Below, in pieces: positions 1-11,313 of a DNA stretch of 64,000 bases. This DNA is from Tillandsia leiboldiana (Eukaryota; Streptophyta; Magnoliopsida; Poales; Bromeliaceae), in the NCBI GenBank assembly GCA_029204045.2, contig CM055076.1, positions 21,392,269 to 21,456,268 of the forward strand, in the 5' to 3' direction. Every line of letters starts with the position of its first letter. Positions within the stretch are counted from its first letter, which is position 1. Under the pieces are notes generated by a model, which did no database searches, was not told where the DNA came from, and worked only from the letters and a program-made list of their open reading frames with translations. Made by a program: the position numbers and the translations under genes.

Positions 1-1365
1 GATCTAACGGTTCCGATCACGGTTTCAACGGTCGAAAAGATCCCACGCCCGAAACCAACCGAAATACGATTTTTCGGCGATGGGTCGCTCCCGCCGGCAA
101 CCTAAGGCACGACGGCTGCCCGGACAACACAGAGACAATTGTCTCGACGTCAAGAAGTACATGCATGCACTCTTGAGCCAATTAAAAGCAAAAGTTCCCA
201 TAAACTCACCTCGCCGGAAAACAAGGAAGAAGATGGACCTCCCCGCGGCGGTGCACGGCGGAGCAAGATGCCGGAAACACTTTGGCTCGGTCACAGCTTC
301 ACAGAGAAGGTTCGGATGCACTTAAGGCAAACCAAAACCCTCTTTTGATGCTTCCCACTCTAAGATGACCGGAAAAGAAAGCTTTTCTTTGCTTCCTATG
401 TCTTCTCCGGCGACTGGACGGCGGCGGCGCACGGCGTGACGATTGGGAAGGATGCTGTGGAGGCGTCGGTTGCAGAGAAGGAGTCGAGGGGGTGGCTCGG
501 TTGTGGAATGCCCAAGAGTCACCCCGCAACTTGCATTTAAGTTGCAATTTGCAACAAAATGCAAGAAATACCCTCTACAACCCATATTTGGTCCCAAGTC
601 CCTCACTGAATGTTTGTTTCACAGTTTAGTCCCTCTCCATAAGGTGGCACGCAAATCGAAGCATAAATAAAGGGGTTACTGTGCAAAATACTGTATTTTT
701 TTCCTTTTTCACGCTTTTCGAGATGTTTGAGTCGTCAAATTGAAAAACGGACTTCGCCACGACGTCCGGCTCGACGAAACCTATCAAGTAGCGATTTTCG
801 TTCATCGACGAAAAGTCCGGATAAATTCCCGATCCAAAATTACTGTGCATTTATACGGTTTGGCACGCTTTTCGAGGGTCTAGGATCGTCAAACATAAAT
901 TTCGTCAGCGCCATTGCGCTCAGATCGATGAAACCGTTAGAATCGACTACTTGGATCGCCGGAAACGAATTCCGATCAGTCGATCGGGGTGACTGATCGG
1001 AGCAACGTTGATCGGGAAATTCCCGAAAAACCTAGTTTACTATTCACTTAAGTCGCAGGTCCCGCCTAGCTTCTTTGCTGATTTCAGGACGATCCGACCG
1101 TCGGATCAGAAATTGATCTATATCACTTTCAATTGATTCGACGAGACGGTCGCACTAGCGATTTCAGATTTTCGAGATCAGGCTCGGATCTGAAAAGTGA
1201 AAGTATTGCACCGAAAACTATGTAATTTGCACACCGGCATATGACCATTTAGGTTATTTTTGCATTTCTCAATTCAAAATCAACCTTGAATTCTATTTCT
1301 TTCATTTAATTAAAAATAAAAAATCTCGATTATTACAGGAGTAGTGGGTTGGAGCAATAAATTCC
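1..1365. other. Intergenic repeat-like DNA without a supported gene
   Basis: Only short overlapping reading frames on both strands are present and none resembles a known protein. Two related blocks near 708-755 and 863-900 share the phrase CACGCTTTTCGAG followed by GTCGTCAAA or ATCGTCAAA. This looks like internal duplication of an LTR-type or other noncoding repeat. No terminal repeats or coding domains could be fixed. Confidence 0.4.
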
Positions 1366-1556
1366 ATTCACAGCCCCTCAATTTTTTAGGGGATTAACCC
1401 TATTCCAAGGGGTGGATGGATAAATCTTAACGGGTTATCCTAGGATAACCCGTTAAGCAAAGGTTAATTTAAACCCTTTTTTTCCCTCATGTTGGGCAAG
1501 AATTGTGGGAAAAATGGGGGTTATTCCCTCTTTATCCCACAACCAAACAGGGCCTT
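1366..1556. mobile_element. MITE-like element with central perfect palindrome
   Basis: The right end reads CCAAACAGGGCC, the reverse complement of the GGCCCTGTTTGG terminus common to plant PIF/hAT-type MITEs. The middle holds a perfect 32-bp palindrome at 1426-1457 centred on CCTAGG. The matching left terminus is not obvious, so the left boundary is approximate and the family is unassigned. Confidence 0.4.
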
Positions 1557-1757
1557 AGGAGTCCGAAATCCCTCAAAATTGCGCCCGGAACAAATCGTGG
1601 GTTCTCGATGAGAAGCTCGATCTTACATAGCTCCGCTCGAAAGTTTTCGGGTGCCTTGGAACCCTGCGCCTAGAATTCCTGTGGACCACTGTACACGTTT
1701 CGATGCAATGGTCAGATCACCACCAATTCACAATTTGACTACTACAGTACTTCTGAG

Positions 1758-1829
1758 CATCCGGGCAGGTAGGGTCTGAAATCACATCAAAACCATCCGG
1801 GCAGGTAGGGTCTGAAATCACATCAAAAC
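1758..1829. repeat. Two perfect tandem copies of a 36-bp unit
   Basis: The unit beginning CATCCGGGCAGGTAGGGTCT occurs at 1758-1793 and again at 1794-1829 with no difference. 36 is a multiple of three, so an 87-codon minus frame (1717-1980) stays open across it. I do not recognise that protein and do not call it as a gene. Confidence 0.85.
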
Positions 1830-2410
1830 CTGCACAGTGAATTTGGGAGGCCAAAACATCTTTCGAGTGTCCGAAACTTTTAGGAACTTTGATTCCAGCA
1901 AGTTTTGATGTTCTGAGTTCGTTTTCGCATCCACTTTGTGCAAAAAATGGCTCCAACTTGATTCGACACTCTATAGACATGCAAACTAGTGGGTTACATT
2001 GAACCCGAACCTAGCTACTGAACTCTAGAACACTACATAGAACCTAAGCAATACATCGAAAAATTGTTAGAAATGTAATTACCGAAGATGAAGTTGATCC
2101 CCAACAGCACCGTCATTGGTCTTTTCTAACGTAAAATATACATTCTAACAACACAAACATGTAAAGAGAAGAGTACATTCACAAAAACAACAATGAGGTC
2201 GTACTGGAACTCATGCTCTACATTGTATATGCAATAATTGTAGGAGAGTTTACTCCACTAGAAACATGAATTGTCATCTGAAGCAATCACTTAGCTTGAG
2301 TGACAATGTTAAGACGAAGTCAAATGTAATGTTTAAATATCTCACATGAATGATGGGAAAAACTCTTGAGGAACAAAATCAAAGAGAATCCAACACACAA
2401 GTTGTAAGTT

Positions 2411-2492
2411 GTGAGAGAAAGATAGCAAGCAACTCACTTTATTTACTAAAAAATGAATTTGGCTACATATGTGAAGCAGCGAGGCATATGAA
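2411..2492 (-). mobile_element. Truncated SINE (3' part)
   Basis: The segment resembles the 3' portion of the SINE at 8791-8928: both share GAGAAAGATAGCA, a block with TTTATT and AATGAA, and a GTGAAGCA(G)C.AGGC motif. The 5' part with the Pol III boxes is missing here. No target duplication was found. Confidence 0.4.
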
Positions 2493-2708
2493 CTGAAGAA
2501 AGAAAGGAAGAGATAAAAGGAACCAAAAAACCAAAAAAGATCAAAGCGTCAGACAACAACAAAAAAAGGAAAATAATAATAATAATAATAAACCACATCA
2601 CTTAGTTACGAACAACCTGCCTTAGTGTTTAAAGAATCAGATATCCTTTGGAATTCTATTAACGTCATCTCTTATTCTAGAAGGTTCTAATACTTTTCTC
2701 AAGTCATA

Positions 2709-2800
2709 CTAATCACCAGGAAGTAGCCAGTGGAGTCCCTGTACAGTGATTACGTATTCCTTCCCAAAGTTGTCCAATCGTCTCGTTTCCCAATGTCCCC
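2709..2800 (-). CDS. Possible terminal exon of an unidentified gene
   Basis: On the minus strand an acceptor (CATTTTCTAG) precedes an open stretch of 30 codons ending in TAG. Translation starts after a 2-nt split codon with GHWETRRLDNFGKEY and ends in LHWLLPGD. The composition (W, H, Y, charged residues) is protein-like and the exon is short and clean. I do not recognise the family. The copia LTR begins about 100 bp upstream at 2904, so any earlier exons would lie beyond that insertion and none was found. It could also be a chance frame next to an AG. Confidence 0.3.
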
Positions 2801-2903
2801 CTAGAAAATGAAAGTAATTGTGAGTACAGAAATAGGATAGAAAACAAAAAGTAATTAACAAAAAGGTGATCAATCTATCTTAGGTTCTTCGGCGCGCATT
2901 ACA
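2801..2903. other. AT-rich spacer before copia LTR
   Basis: This would be intron if the exon at 2709-2800 is real. Otherwise nothing is seen in it. Confidence 0.3.
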
Positions 2904-4633
2904 TGTTAGGATTTTATCCGATCTCAAGAACCGCGCAAAATAGGATCCCTTATATATTTAAGATTAAACGAAGATCTAATCTTCACCTTTGCGCGGAGAG
3001 ATCTACACCACAATTTGATGATTGTGAAATTTGGTTCTCTTGAAGCCGCACACGCATCCGGCCTCTACGGGTATCCACACGAGGTTGTCGACTTGATCGA
3101 AATTCTCACCGGGGTGCCAGCGCCCTTGCAGAGAATCTCCTTTTTCAAACGTGGATATTTAGAAAAGAGAAAGACGAGGAAAAAATGATGATTAGGGTTT
3201 CCTGTTTTCTCTTTTTTTTCTCTTAAAGAAAACTCATACGTATAAGGAGGGATATAATCCCTTTTATAATTATTAAGATAAACATTAGGATAAACTTAAA
3301 ATTAGATTTAAGTTTATCTTATCCCTAATCTGCTCAATCGATTAAATCCTAATTTAATTTGACTTGAACAATTCTAATTTGATCAAATCAAATTATTAAT
3401 GCAATATTTGCACTTAAGTCCTCTCACAACTTACTAACTATTAGTAAGTCCTCTCTTGCAACATTTGCACTTTAATATCCTTAATTTGTAACAATTATAA
3501 ATTGGTCCAATTATCAACATATTGATAATTATGTCCTCAGGCAATTCAAAATCGCGATCTAACTATTCGATCAATCATAACCTCTTATGTGTGTGACCCC
3601 ATAAGTTCTATTATATCTGGTAGTGAGATATATTGTGATTACCATCAACAATATCACTGAAACTCTTTTCAGTGGGTTAGAACTATTCAAACTCAGCCCA
3701 ATAAGAATTATCAATCATCCAGATAATTCTCGTGAGTCCCACAATCCACCAGTGACACCTAGCAGCATATAGTGGCATTCCAGTAGAATGGAATGCTGAA
3801 CCTCTAAGTACAGTTAACGTGTGATACAATCCTTCTATTCGGAGTCCCAACTAGACGAAGGTCATAGAATTGCTCGTCAAACCCTACCGTCCGTCATATG
3901 TCAAATTTATTCGACTCGAGTTTCTAATATCGGAAACCCTTTCTGTTATTTATTACGCCTTGGCCAAGGTCTTGTAAACTCGGTCTCATAAATCACATAG
4001 GACTAACTACCTTATCTACTAAGGGCGATAGATTCCATATAGGTATGCACCCTATTCCTACAACTAACCTACTGCAGCCAACATGCACTGCAATGACCCG
4101 AATGGCTAGGGACCAAGTGTATGTACAGTCAAACTACAGTAACTCCATTGTGAATAGCCGAGACACCGCAGGTCAAAGGACCAGTCACACTACTGCAATA
4201 TCGAGTAAGTCACTGACGAGTGAGTAGACCTCCAAGTGACTTCTCGTGATGGTCACGCTCGGTACCCTTGTTCTCCAACAACCACCTGCACATTCGCTCC
4301 AGTGTCCCCACACCGTTGACTCGAGACTCGTCTACCCTAAAAGGGAAACGACCTGTGCACCAATCTCACCGAATCAATTACTGTCCCCGTGATGATCCAT
4401 CGATCGAGAGCATTTAGGAATTAATCTTTAATGATACATGTCTCAAATTCTCAACTCTTGAGAATACGTATCATCATTTTATTAATTCCTTGGACAATTT
4501 ATGGACACATACACAACATGAATGAAAATAAAAACCCAATAACATTCATAATGTAAAATGTCAAATACAAATTTATATCCTAAAAAGAATACATGTGTCG
4601 GCCAAGTTGGCTTCTAGGGCATACATCTAACAA
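2904..4633 (-). mobile_element. 3' LTR of Ty1-copia element 1 (Angela/BARE-like)
   Basis: Read on the minus strand it starts TGTTAGATGTATGCC and ends ATCCTAACA, giving TG...CA ends and a length of about 1.73 kb, the size range of Angela/BARE LTRs. It abuts a purine-rich tract (AAGTGGGAGAT on the minus strand) just inside the element, the expected polypurine tract. Its sequence is related to the LTRs at 19288 and 25813. The partner 5' LTR is absent, so its age cannot be estimated from LTR divergence. Confidence 0.8.
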
Positions 4634-4941
4634 TCTCCCACTTGCACTAAAGCTAATTAGCCTTATACCTAAGCCCCATCTTCTCAAGGTGGGCTTCAGT
4701 CTTCTGCTGGCTTAGCTGCTTAGTCAGTGGGTCTGCCACATTATCCGCGGAGTCTACTCTCTGCACCTCGATAAATTTTTTTCTCGAGATAGTCGCATAT
4801 AATATGAAACCGCCGCTCTATGTGCTTGGACCTCTGATGAGACCTAGGCTCCTTAGCCAGGGCTATGGGGCCATTGTTGTCGCTATAAAGAGGAATGGCA
4901 TCCGATGGCATCACAACTAGTTTTGCGACAAACCTTTTGAA

Positions 4942-5253
4942 TCAGAAGGCTTCCTTCGCAGCCTCAGATGCGGCGATATACTTTGCTTCTATAGTAGAGT
5001 CAACGATGATTGGTTGTTTGGAACTCTTCCAATACACCGAACCACCATTGCACAAGAACACGTATCCCGACGTAGACTTTCTATCGTCAACATCAGACAT
5101 GAAGTCTGAATCAGTGTATCCTTGTACTTTCAGCTCTCCTCCTCCAGAGACCAAAAACATATCTTTAGTCCTTCTTAGGTACTTAAGTATGTTTTTCACA
5201 ACAGTCCAGTGCTCCTCACCTGGATTGGACTGATATTTGCTTGTGACACTCAC
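4942..5253 (-). pseudogene. copia RNase H domain fragment
   Basis: The 103-codon frame carries the copia RNase H signature: GYTDSDF, DDRKSTSGYVF and a WKSSKQP...DSTIEAKYIAA block. In the family this domain degrades the RNA strand of the RNA/DNA hybrid. The usual TEAEY is TIEAKY here, so one conserved acidic residue is changed. The frame is separated from the RT frame by a stop near 5260. Confidence 0.8.
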
Positions 5254-5271
5254 AGCAAGTGCGATATCAGG

Positions 5272-5955
5272 TCATGTACATAGCATGGCATACAAGAGGC
5301 TTCCTATAGCTGAAGCATAAGGGATTTGGCTCATTCGTTGAATCTCTTCAGATGTATTAGGGCACATTTTCTTGGAGAGATAAATTCCACAACTAAGGGG
5401 TAGAAGTCCCCTCTTAGAGTTTTTCATGCTGAACTTCTTCAGCACCTCCTCTATGTACATTTTCTGTGAGAGGCCTAGCATCCTCTTAGGTCTATCTCTA
5501 TAGACTTTAATCCCTAAAATATAGGATGCTTCCCCTAGGTCTTTCATAGAGAATTTCTTAGATAACCACATCTTAACTGAAGTGAGTATTGGAATGTCAT
5601 TTCCAATTAGGAGAATGTCGTCCACGTACAATACGAGGAATGTAATAGCACTCCCACTAACTTTCTTATGAACACATAGTTCCTCCTCATTCTTAACGAA
5701 ATCAAACGATTTGATTACGTTATTAAAACGAGTATTCCAAGTCCGAGATGATTGCTTAAGCCCATATATGGACCTTTGCAGCTTGCATACTTTGTGACTT
5801 TCGTCACTGGAAGTGAAACCCAAAGGCTGCTCCATATAGATATCTTTCTCAAGAAATCCATTTAGGAAAGCAATTTTCACATCCATCTGCCAGATCTCAT
5901 AATCATGGTATGCTGCAATGACAAGTAGTGTTCGAATGGACTTAAGCATGGCCAC
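5272..5955 (-). pseudogene. copia reverse transcriptase fragment
   Basis: The 227-codon frame includes QMDVKIAFLNG, SIYGLKQSSRTWN and the catalytic LYVDDILLIGND box, followed by FSMKDLGEASYILGI. Both aspartates of YVDD are intact. The upstream part of the domain runs on in the same frame to about 6100 but is cut by a TAG stop near 5972. The usual K-T-A-F motif is K-I-A-F. Confidence 0.85.
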
Positions 5956-6153
5956 AGGCGAAAAGGTCTCCTAATAGTCAATGCCTTCGCGTTGACTATA
6001 GCCTTTCGCCACCAGCCTTGCTTTATAGGTCTCTACCTTTCCATCCGAACCTACCTTTCTTTTGTAAATCCACTTACACCCGATAGGTACTATACCTTTT
6101 GGTGGATCTACCAAGGTCCATACCTGGTTGGAATATATTGAGTCAATTTCTGA

Positions 6154-6813
6154 CTATATGGCTTCCAACCACTTCTCAGAGTCGATGTCAGACATCGTCT
6201 CGTTGTAGGTTTTAGGATCATCTCCATATTCCTTATCTCCCATGAGGAACATTTCCTCTACTTCCTTTGTAAGAATACCTAAGTATCTTTTAGTAGGATG
6301 GGAGATCCTACTCGATCTTCGAGGTGGATTAGGTGCTACATGTACTGGCTCAGCATGAATAGGTTCCGTAGGTTTTGGGACTCGTTGCTCTTCAGAGACT
6401 CTCTCTTCGAGGTCAATTTTTCTTCTACTTACTACTTCTTGAATAAACTGTTTTTCCAAGAAAGTAGCGTGTCGACTCACAACTATACTGTGATCCTTTG
6501 GGATGTAAAAATAGTAACCTAAAGATTCTTTAGGATACCCTATAACACGAGCCCTCTCTGACCTAGCCTCTAACTTGTCTGCCTGTAGTCGCTTGACATG
6601 GGCCGAACATCCCCAAATCTTAATATGACTACGACTTGGTTTCTTACCATGCCACATCTCATAAGGCGTGGTAAGAACGGATTTAGAGGGAATCCTATTC
6701 AGTAGGTACGTTGCGGTAAGCAAAGTATGTCCCCAAAGAAATAAAGGAAGATCAGTGAAACTCATCGTGGATCGAACCATATCCAATAAAGTTCGATTTC
6801 TCCGTTCTGACAC
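6154..6813 (-). pseudogene. copia integrase, C-terminal half and linker
   Basis: The frame opens with SERRNRTLLDMVRS, which contains the catalytic glutamate of the D,D35E triad. It continues through LNRIPSKSVLTTPYEMW, IKIWGCSAHVKRL and GYPKESLGYYFY, typical of the region after the copia integrase core. It ends in the charged linker before RT (SDIDSEKWLEAI). About 150 bp upstream (6814-6963) the reading continues in frame with the preceding integrase part but with a TGA near 6963. Confidence 0.85.
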
Positions 6814-6963
6814 TCCGTTGAGTTGAGGTGTTCCAAGAGGAGTCCATTGTGAGACTTTGCCGTTTTCTTTGAGATAGTGTAGGAACTCCCCACTAAGGTA
6901 TTCTCCTCCTCGATCTGATCGAAGAGCCTTGATGGGTTTTCCAGTTTGCTTCTCTACTTCACA

Positions 6964-7506
6964 TCAGAATTCTTTGAACTTTTCAAAAGCTTCAGATTTG
7001 TGTCTCATAAGATGGACATATCCATACCGTGAATAATCATCGGTAAAGGTTATGAAGTAGAGATAACCACCCCTGGCTTGCACATCAAATGGGCCACACA
7101 CATCAGTATGTACCAAGGCAAGTATCTCAGTGGCCCTTTCCCCTTGTCCTACAAAAGCTAATTTGGTCATTTTTCCTTGAAGACTGAATTCACAGACTGG
7201 ATAAGACTCAGAAGTCAATGGGCCAAGAAGCCCATCTTTCTCCAATCTGTTAATTCTTTCCTCTCCAATATGACCAAGCCTTAGGTGCCACATATACTTT
7301 AGGTTTATCTCATCTCTAGGTCTCTTAGACCCAACGGCACTCACTACCTGCTCAGAAACATTCGCAGATACATCCATATGTAAATGGTAAAGACTGTCAA
7401 TCATAAAACCACGGCCAATAACTTTATTTCTAAAATAAATTGTGCAGTAGTCTTTATCAAAATTAAAAATATAATCGTCCTGTGCTAAAGAAGAAACAGA
7501 AATCAA
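6964..7506 (-). pseudogene. copia integrase, zinc-binding and N-terminal core
   Basis: The GAG-pre-integrase region contains the HLRLGHIGEE pair of histidines, but the downstream Cys pair is damaged: the residue after PVCEF that should be Cys is Ser. The core follows with LALVHTDVCGPF and FITFTDDYSRYGYVH, holding the first two acidic catalytic residues. The loss of a zinc ligand and the following stop indicate a dead element. Confidence 0.85.
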
Positions 7507-7569
7507 ATTCCTGCTAGCAACATGGACATAATAACAGTCTTTAAGTAATAAAACTTGTCCTAACGGTAG

Positions 7570-7773
7570 TCACAAAGGATAGGTGTCAGTGGCCACAGCA
7601 GCAACTCTTGCTCCATTGCCAACTCGTAGGGTGACTTCACCTTCCCTTAGCCCTCTAATTTCCCTTAGACTCTGCATTGAAGTACACAAATGAGAACTAG
7701 AATCAGAGTCTATGACCCAACTAGAAGTAGAGAAAATCGTAAGGTTAGTTTCTATTATGAGCAGATCTGACAT
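7570..7773 (-). pseudogene. copia protease fragment with altered active site
   Basis: The frame reads SSWVIDSDSSSHLCTSM. Retroelement aspartic proteases normally have D-(S/T)-G at this place. Here the glycine is aspartate, which should disable the enzyme. The downstream LRVGNGARV motif is also typical of copia protease. Confidence 0.75.
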
Positions 7774-7805
7774 ACCTTCTGAATGTGTGTCTTTCTTCTT
7801 ATTCT

Positions 7806-8395
7806 TTAGGCTCTCCAGGTAGACGGGACAGTTCCTTCTAATGACCGTCGAAATTTAGTGGAAACATTTTCCTTTGTCAGCGGCCTTCTTCTTAGGAGCT
7901 TCCCTCTTAGGCTTGATTTTCGTCTTTTATTTCTTTGCGGGTTTCTTCTTCCAATTAGATTTTCTTTTGGAAGAGGAAGCCTGCTCCACAACAAAAATCG
8001 AGCCTCTTGAACTCTTCAAGGTTCCTTCAATCTACCAACATGTTCAATAACTCAGCATTGGTGCAGTCAATTTTATTCATATGGTAATTTACAATAAATT
8101 GCCCATATAAATCTGGAAGAGATTGTAGGATCATATCAACTTGCAATTCCTTATCCATTTTCATGCCAAGCTTCTCAAGCTCCTTGAGGTCTTTGATCAT
8201 TGTCAAACAATGATAATGAACAGACTGCCTTTTGATAAGCTGTTATACAGTTTGGTAACGTAAGGAGGTCCTGGTTGAGAACATAGCTAAGCTTCTCGAA
8301 ACTCAAAACTATTTTAAGTTTCTTAGCCAGTCTTTATAATTAGTTTCAGTTAAGCGGTTAATTTCGAAAAACGAGAAAAAGGATTGGAAGCGAAT
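7806..8395 (-). pseudogene. copia gag remnant
   Basis: Minus-strand translation of 8395-8240 gives a gag N-terminus (LTETNYKDWLRNLKIVLSF). After an internal deletion come IKDLKELEKLGMKM and NMLV (8215-8030), then a lysine-rich part. The zinc knuckle near 7860-7815 is decayed: the second Cys is a stop codon and the Gly-His is lost, leaving CFH at one end and RRNCPVYL at the other. Confidence 0.75.
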
Positions 8396-8455
8396 ATCTT
8401 GTGAATATCGTAAATTTTATTTTGTGAATATCTTGTGACCAAGCCCCTATGATCA

Positions 8456-8610
8456 CTAGGCAAATGATATCAAAATATCGTAAATTTTATTTTCTAAGTC
8501 TATTAAATACCTTAGATCAAGTTTAACGAAGCCGATCGTCCATTTGAAAATTCCAACATTGAAAACAACTTGCGAGCACACAAGCCTAGCTATATAGGGT
8601 CTAGCTACTA
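8456..8610. mobile_element. MITE fragment, long family (right end)
   Basis: The sequence matches the right-hand part of the elements at 33291-33818 and 38461-39000: CAAATGATATCAAAA, then GATCAAGTTTAACG(A)AGCCGATCGTC, then AACAACTTGCGAGCAC. The left part is missing. It abuts the truncated copia element 1. Confidence 0.6.
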
Positions 8611-9040
8611 TACCCTTACGAGTACGATCATCTTCGTACTCAGATATCATTAGTGATGATAGAGCTTCCGAACCAACGATCCATGCCGTTAAATATAATT
8701 TAAAGTATTTAAAAATTCTAAAAATCAAATTTCATAATTTTTCAGTATCATTTAACTTATGATCGAAAGATCTCAAAATTGATAATTTTTTTTTTAAGAG
8801 AAAGATAGCATGCTACCCGCTTCGTTTATTTTTTAAATAAACTTAGCTGGAAATGTGAAGCAACTAGGCTTCGAACTCAAGTCTCAGGTATCAACCACCA
8901 AACCCTTTGTCACTTGCACTAGGGATGGTTGATAATTTTTAATGGTTGGTTTATGATACTTGTTAGTTTAACGGTATAAAAGAATTATAATTAGTTAAAT
9001 CTTTGATAGAAATTTTCATTCATTATCTGGACCAAGATTA
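8611..9040. mobile_element. MITE fragment interrupted by a SINE
   Basis: From GGTCTAGCTACTATAC it runs through CCGTTAAATATAATT and TGATCGAAAGATCTC to TTAGTTTAACGGTATA and TTGATAGAAATTTTCA. These are landmarks also seen in the MITEs at 33400-33560. The SINE at 8791-8928 splits it cleanly, so the MITE was here first. Confidence 0.55.
8779..8940 (-). mobile_element. tRNA-type SINE with 12-bp target duplication
   Basis: A 138-bp body (8791-8928) is flanked by exact direct repeats TTGATAATTTTT at 8779-8790 and 8929-8940. On the minus strand it has a box A-like AAGTGACAAAGGGTTTGGTG, a box B-like GAGTTCGAAGCCT about 40 nt later and an A-rich tail. This layout is that of a Pol III-transcribed SINE copied by a LINE. 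The family name is not known to me. Confidence 0.75.
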
Positions 9041-10100
9041 ATAGTTCTGGTCTTAAATTTTATTTTAAAAATAAACTCTACAAAATTTATTTATAAAAGT
9101 AGACTCTTAAAAGCGGTAAACCATTCACCGCTTTCTAATTATATAAAATTGGTGAATGCTTCACCGCTTTCATTCTATAAAAGCGGTGAATTGTTCACCA
9201 CTTTTATTCTAATTCTTTTTTCTGTTAAAATTTAAAAACGGATACGATTTCAGACGGGACGGATTTATTCGATACTAAACAAATAAAATTTTAAATACGG
9301 ATATAAAAAATAAAAAATGAAAATTTGGCAGATTTGAATTTAGGTATGGATTTATATTATATAATATATTATAAATGTTAGATACTATATTCGAATTTGT
9401 ATTTTAAAATTTTAAATTTAATGTAATATTTATATCTATATCTATACTATATATAAAAATATATATAATTTGAAAGACAAATTCCTAAAAAAAATAAAAG
9501 AATATACTACTAATAATTATGTAGCGAAACTAGATTTTATATTCTTTTGTCAAATAGATAATCTTATTTTTTTATTTATTAAATATTAATATATCTTTTC
9601 ATATATTTTTATATTTTTAAAGTTCTTAAATTTAAAATAAATCGAAATAAATAAAATTTTAAAAATAAATTAATTAAAAAATAAACTCATGCAACTAATA
9701 ACTATTTAAACCCAGAATTAAATTTGAATTAAAAATAAATAGAAACAAATCAAATTTAGAAAATAAATTAAATAATTAAATTTAATTTTAATTTTAAAAT
9801 ATTTTTTTCTTTTAAATAAATATTTTTATATATTTTTTTATTTTTTTGTTGAAAAAATAAATCGAAACAAATCAAATTAAAAAAATTAATTAATTAAAAA
9901 ATAAAATTATACCACTAATAATTATTTAAACCAAAAAATATATTTGAATTAAAAATAAATCAAATTTTAAAAATAAATTAATTAAAAAAAAATCATGTCT
10001 TCTATATGCGGTAAATGAATCACCGCTTTTAAAAGTGGTGAACGATTCAAGTCTATTTTTATAATTTTACTTTTCGTAGGATTATTTTTAAAATTATAAT
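9041..10100. repeat. AT-rich repeat with inverted GGTGAA/TTCACC ends
   Basis: Near 9107-9215 and 10005-10055 are inverted-looking blocks built from AAAAGCGGT, ATTCACCGCTTT and AAAAGTGGTGAA. Between them is very AT-rich DNA with repeated AAATAAATTAATTAAAAA phrases and no coding frame. It may be one decayed terminal-inverted-repeat element of about 1 kb, but no target duplication was seen. Confidence 0.4.
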
Positions 10101-10507
10101 ATAAAATAAGATTATTTATAAAAAAAAATCTTTGTTGGAGGCCCACCGTCAACAAATTTTGAATATTTTTTTTATATCACTAATTTTTGGGATCATTTGG
10201 TACTGGCACATTATAAACTTTCAACTATATTAGGTATAAATTTGTTAGATGGCATATATCACATATATATGTTCAATTAAATTTTAATTTTAAAATTTGA
10301 ATTACAATATATTTTTTTCAATATTAATACAAAAATATGTAGACAGAAACTGCCCACATTTATGTAAAAAATAGAGCAAACTTAATATTTTGTAAAAAAT
10401 TATTATCAGCAAGTGCTGCATCTAATCACTGCATAACTGAGGAAAATTTTCCAGCAGTTCATCCCATTACATATTTGATCTCGGCCGTTTCTGTACTGAT
10501 TTGTAGC
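10101..10507. other. AT-rich intergenic DNA
   Basis: No gene, repeat boundary or RNA is visible in this stretch. Confidence 0.4.
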
Positions 10508-10522
10508 TATATATATATATAT

Positions 10523-10724
10523 AGAGCTTATATGCTTTCAAAAGCACAAGCAAAAATATATTTGTGAATTTTTTACCATTGAATTTGTATTGAGATTTGT
10601 GCTATTTACTTTTTCTTTCTCTCTCCTTAGTTGACTTTACAAAAACACAAATCTCAATGCAAATTCAATGATAAAAAATTCACAAGCATATTTTTACTTT
10701 GTACTTTTGAAAACATATAAGCTC

Positions 10725-10737
<13 letters not shown>
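10523..10737. mobile_element. MITE, ~215 bp, in a TA microsatellite
   Basis: The ends are inverted repeats: the left AGAGCTTATATGCTTTCAAA matches the reverse complement of the right end. The interior mirrors ACCATTGAATTTG with CAAATTCAATGAT. It is flanked by (TA)n on the left (10508-10522) and right (10738-10802). A second copy lies at 39930-40140. The TA flanks fit insertion into a TA tract. Confidence 0.75.

Positions 10738-10802
<65 letters not shown>
10738..10802. repeat. (TA)n microsatellite
   Basis: An uninterrupted TA run links the MITE on the left to the GC-rich hairpin element on the right. Confidence 0.95.
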
Positions 10803-10805
<3 letters not shown>

Positions 10806-11313
10806 TAATGCTACATGTACACCCCGAAGGGGTGTACATCCTACACCTCCACCCTTTTAATGGTGTCGATATTTTTTACGGGTCACATCAAGTGACCCCT
10901 CATCACACCCCCACCCTTAGATGGGTGGGGGTGTGAGATGTACACCCCTTACGGGTGTACAAGTAGCGTTTTCCTATATATACGGGTCACATCAAGTGAC
11001 CCCTCATCACATCCTACACCTCCACCCTTTTAATGGTGTCGATATTTTTTACGGGTCACATCAAGTGACCCCTCATCACACCCCCACCCTTAGATGGGTG
11101 GGGGTGTGAGATGTACACCCCTTACGGGTGTACAAGTAGCGTTAGGAAAACGCTACTTGTACACCCGTAAGGGGTGTACATCTCACACCCCCACCCATCT
11201 AAGGGTGGGGGTGTGATGAGGGGTCACTTGATGTGACCCGTAAAAAATATCGACACCATTAAAAGGGTGGAGGTGTAGGATGTACACCCCTTCGGGGTGT
11301 ACATGTAGCATTG

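Larger units (their letters stand above)
4634..8400 (-). mobile_element. Internal region of decayed Ty1-copia element 1
   Basis: Gag, protease, integrase, reverse transcriptase and RNase H occur in copia order (integrase before RT) on the minus strand, next to the 3' LTR at 2904-4633. Stops and frameshifts break every large domain. The leader, primer binding site and 5' LTR are missing. Coding similarity stops near 8395 and MITE sequence begins at about 8456. The lineage assignment to Angela/BARE rests on remembered motifs such as SERRNRTLLDMVRS and the LTR size. Confidence 0.85.
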
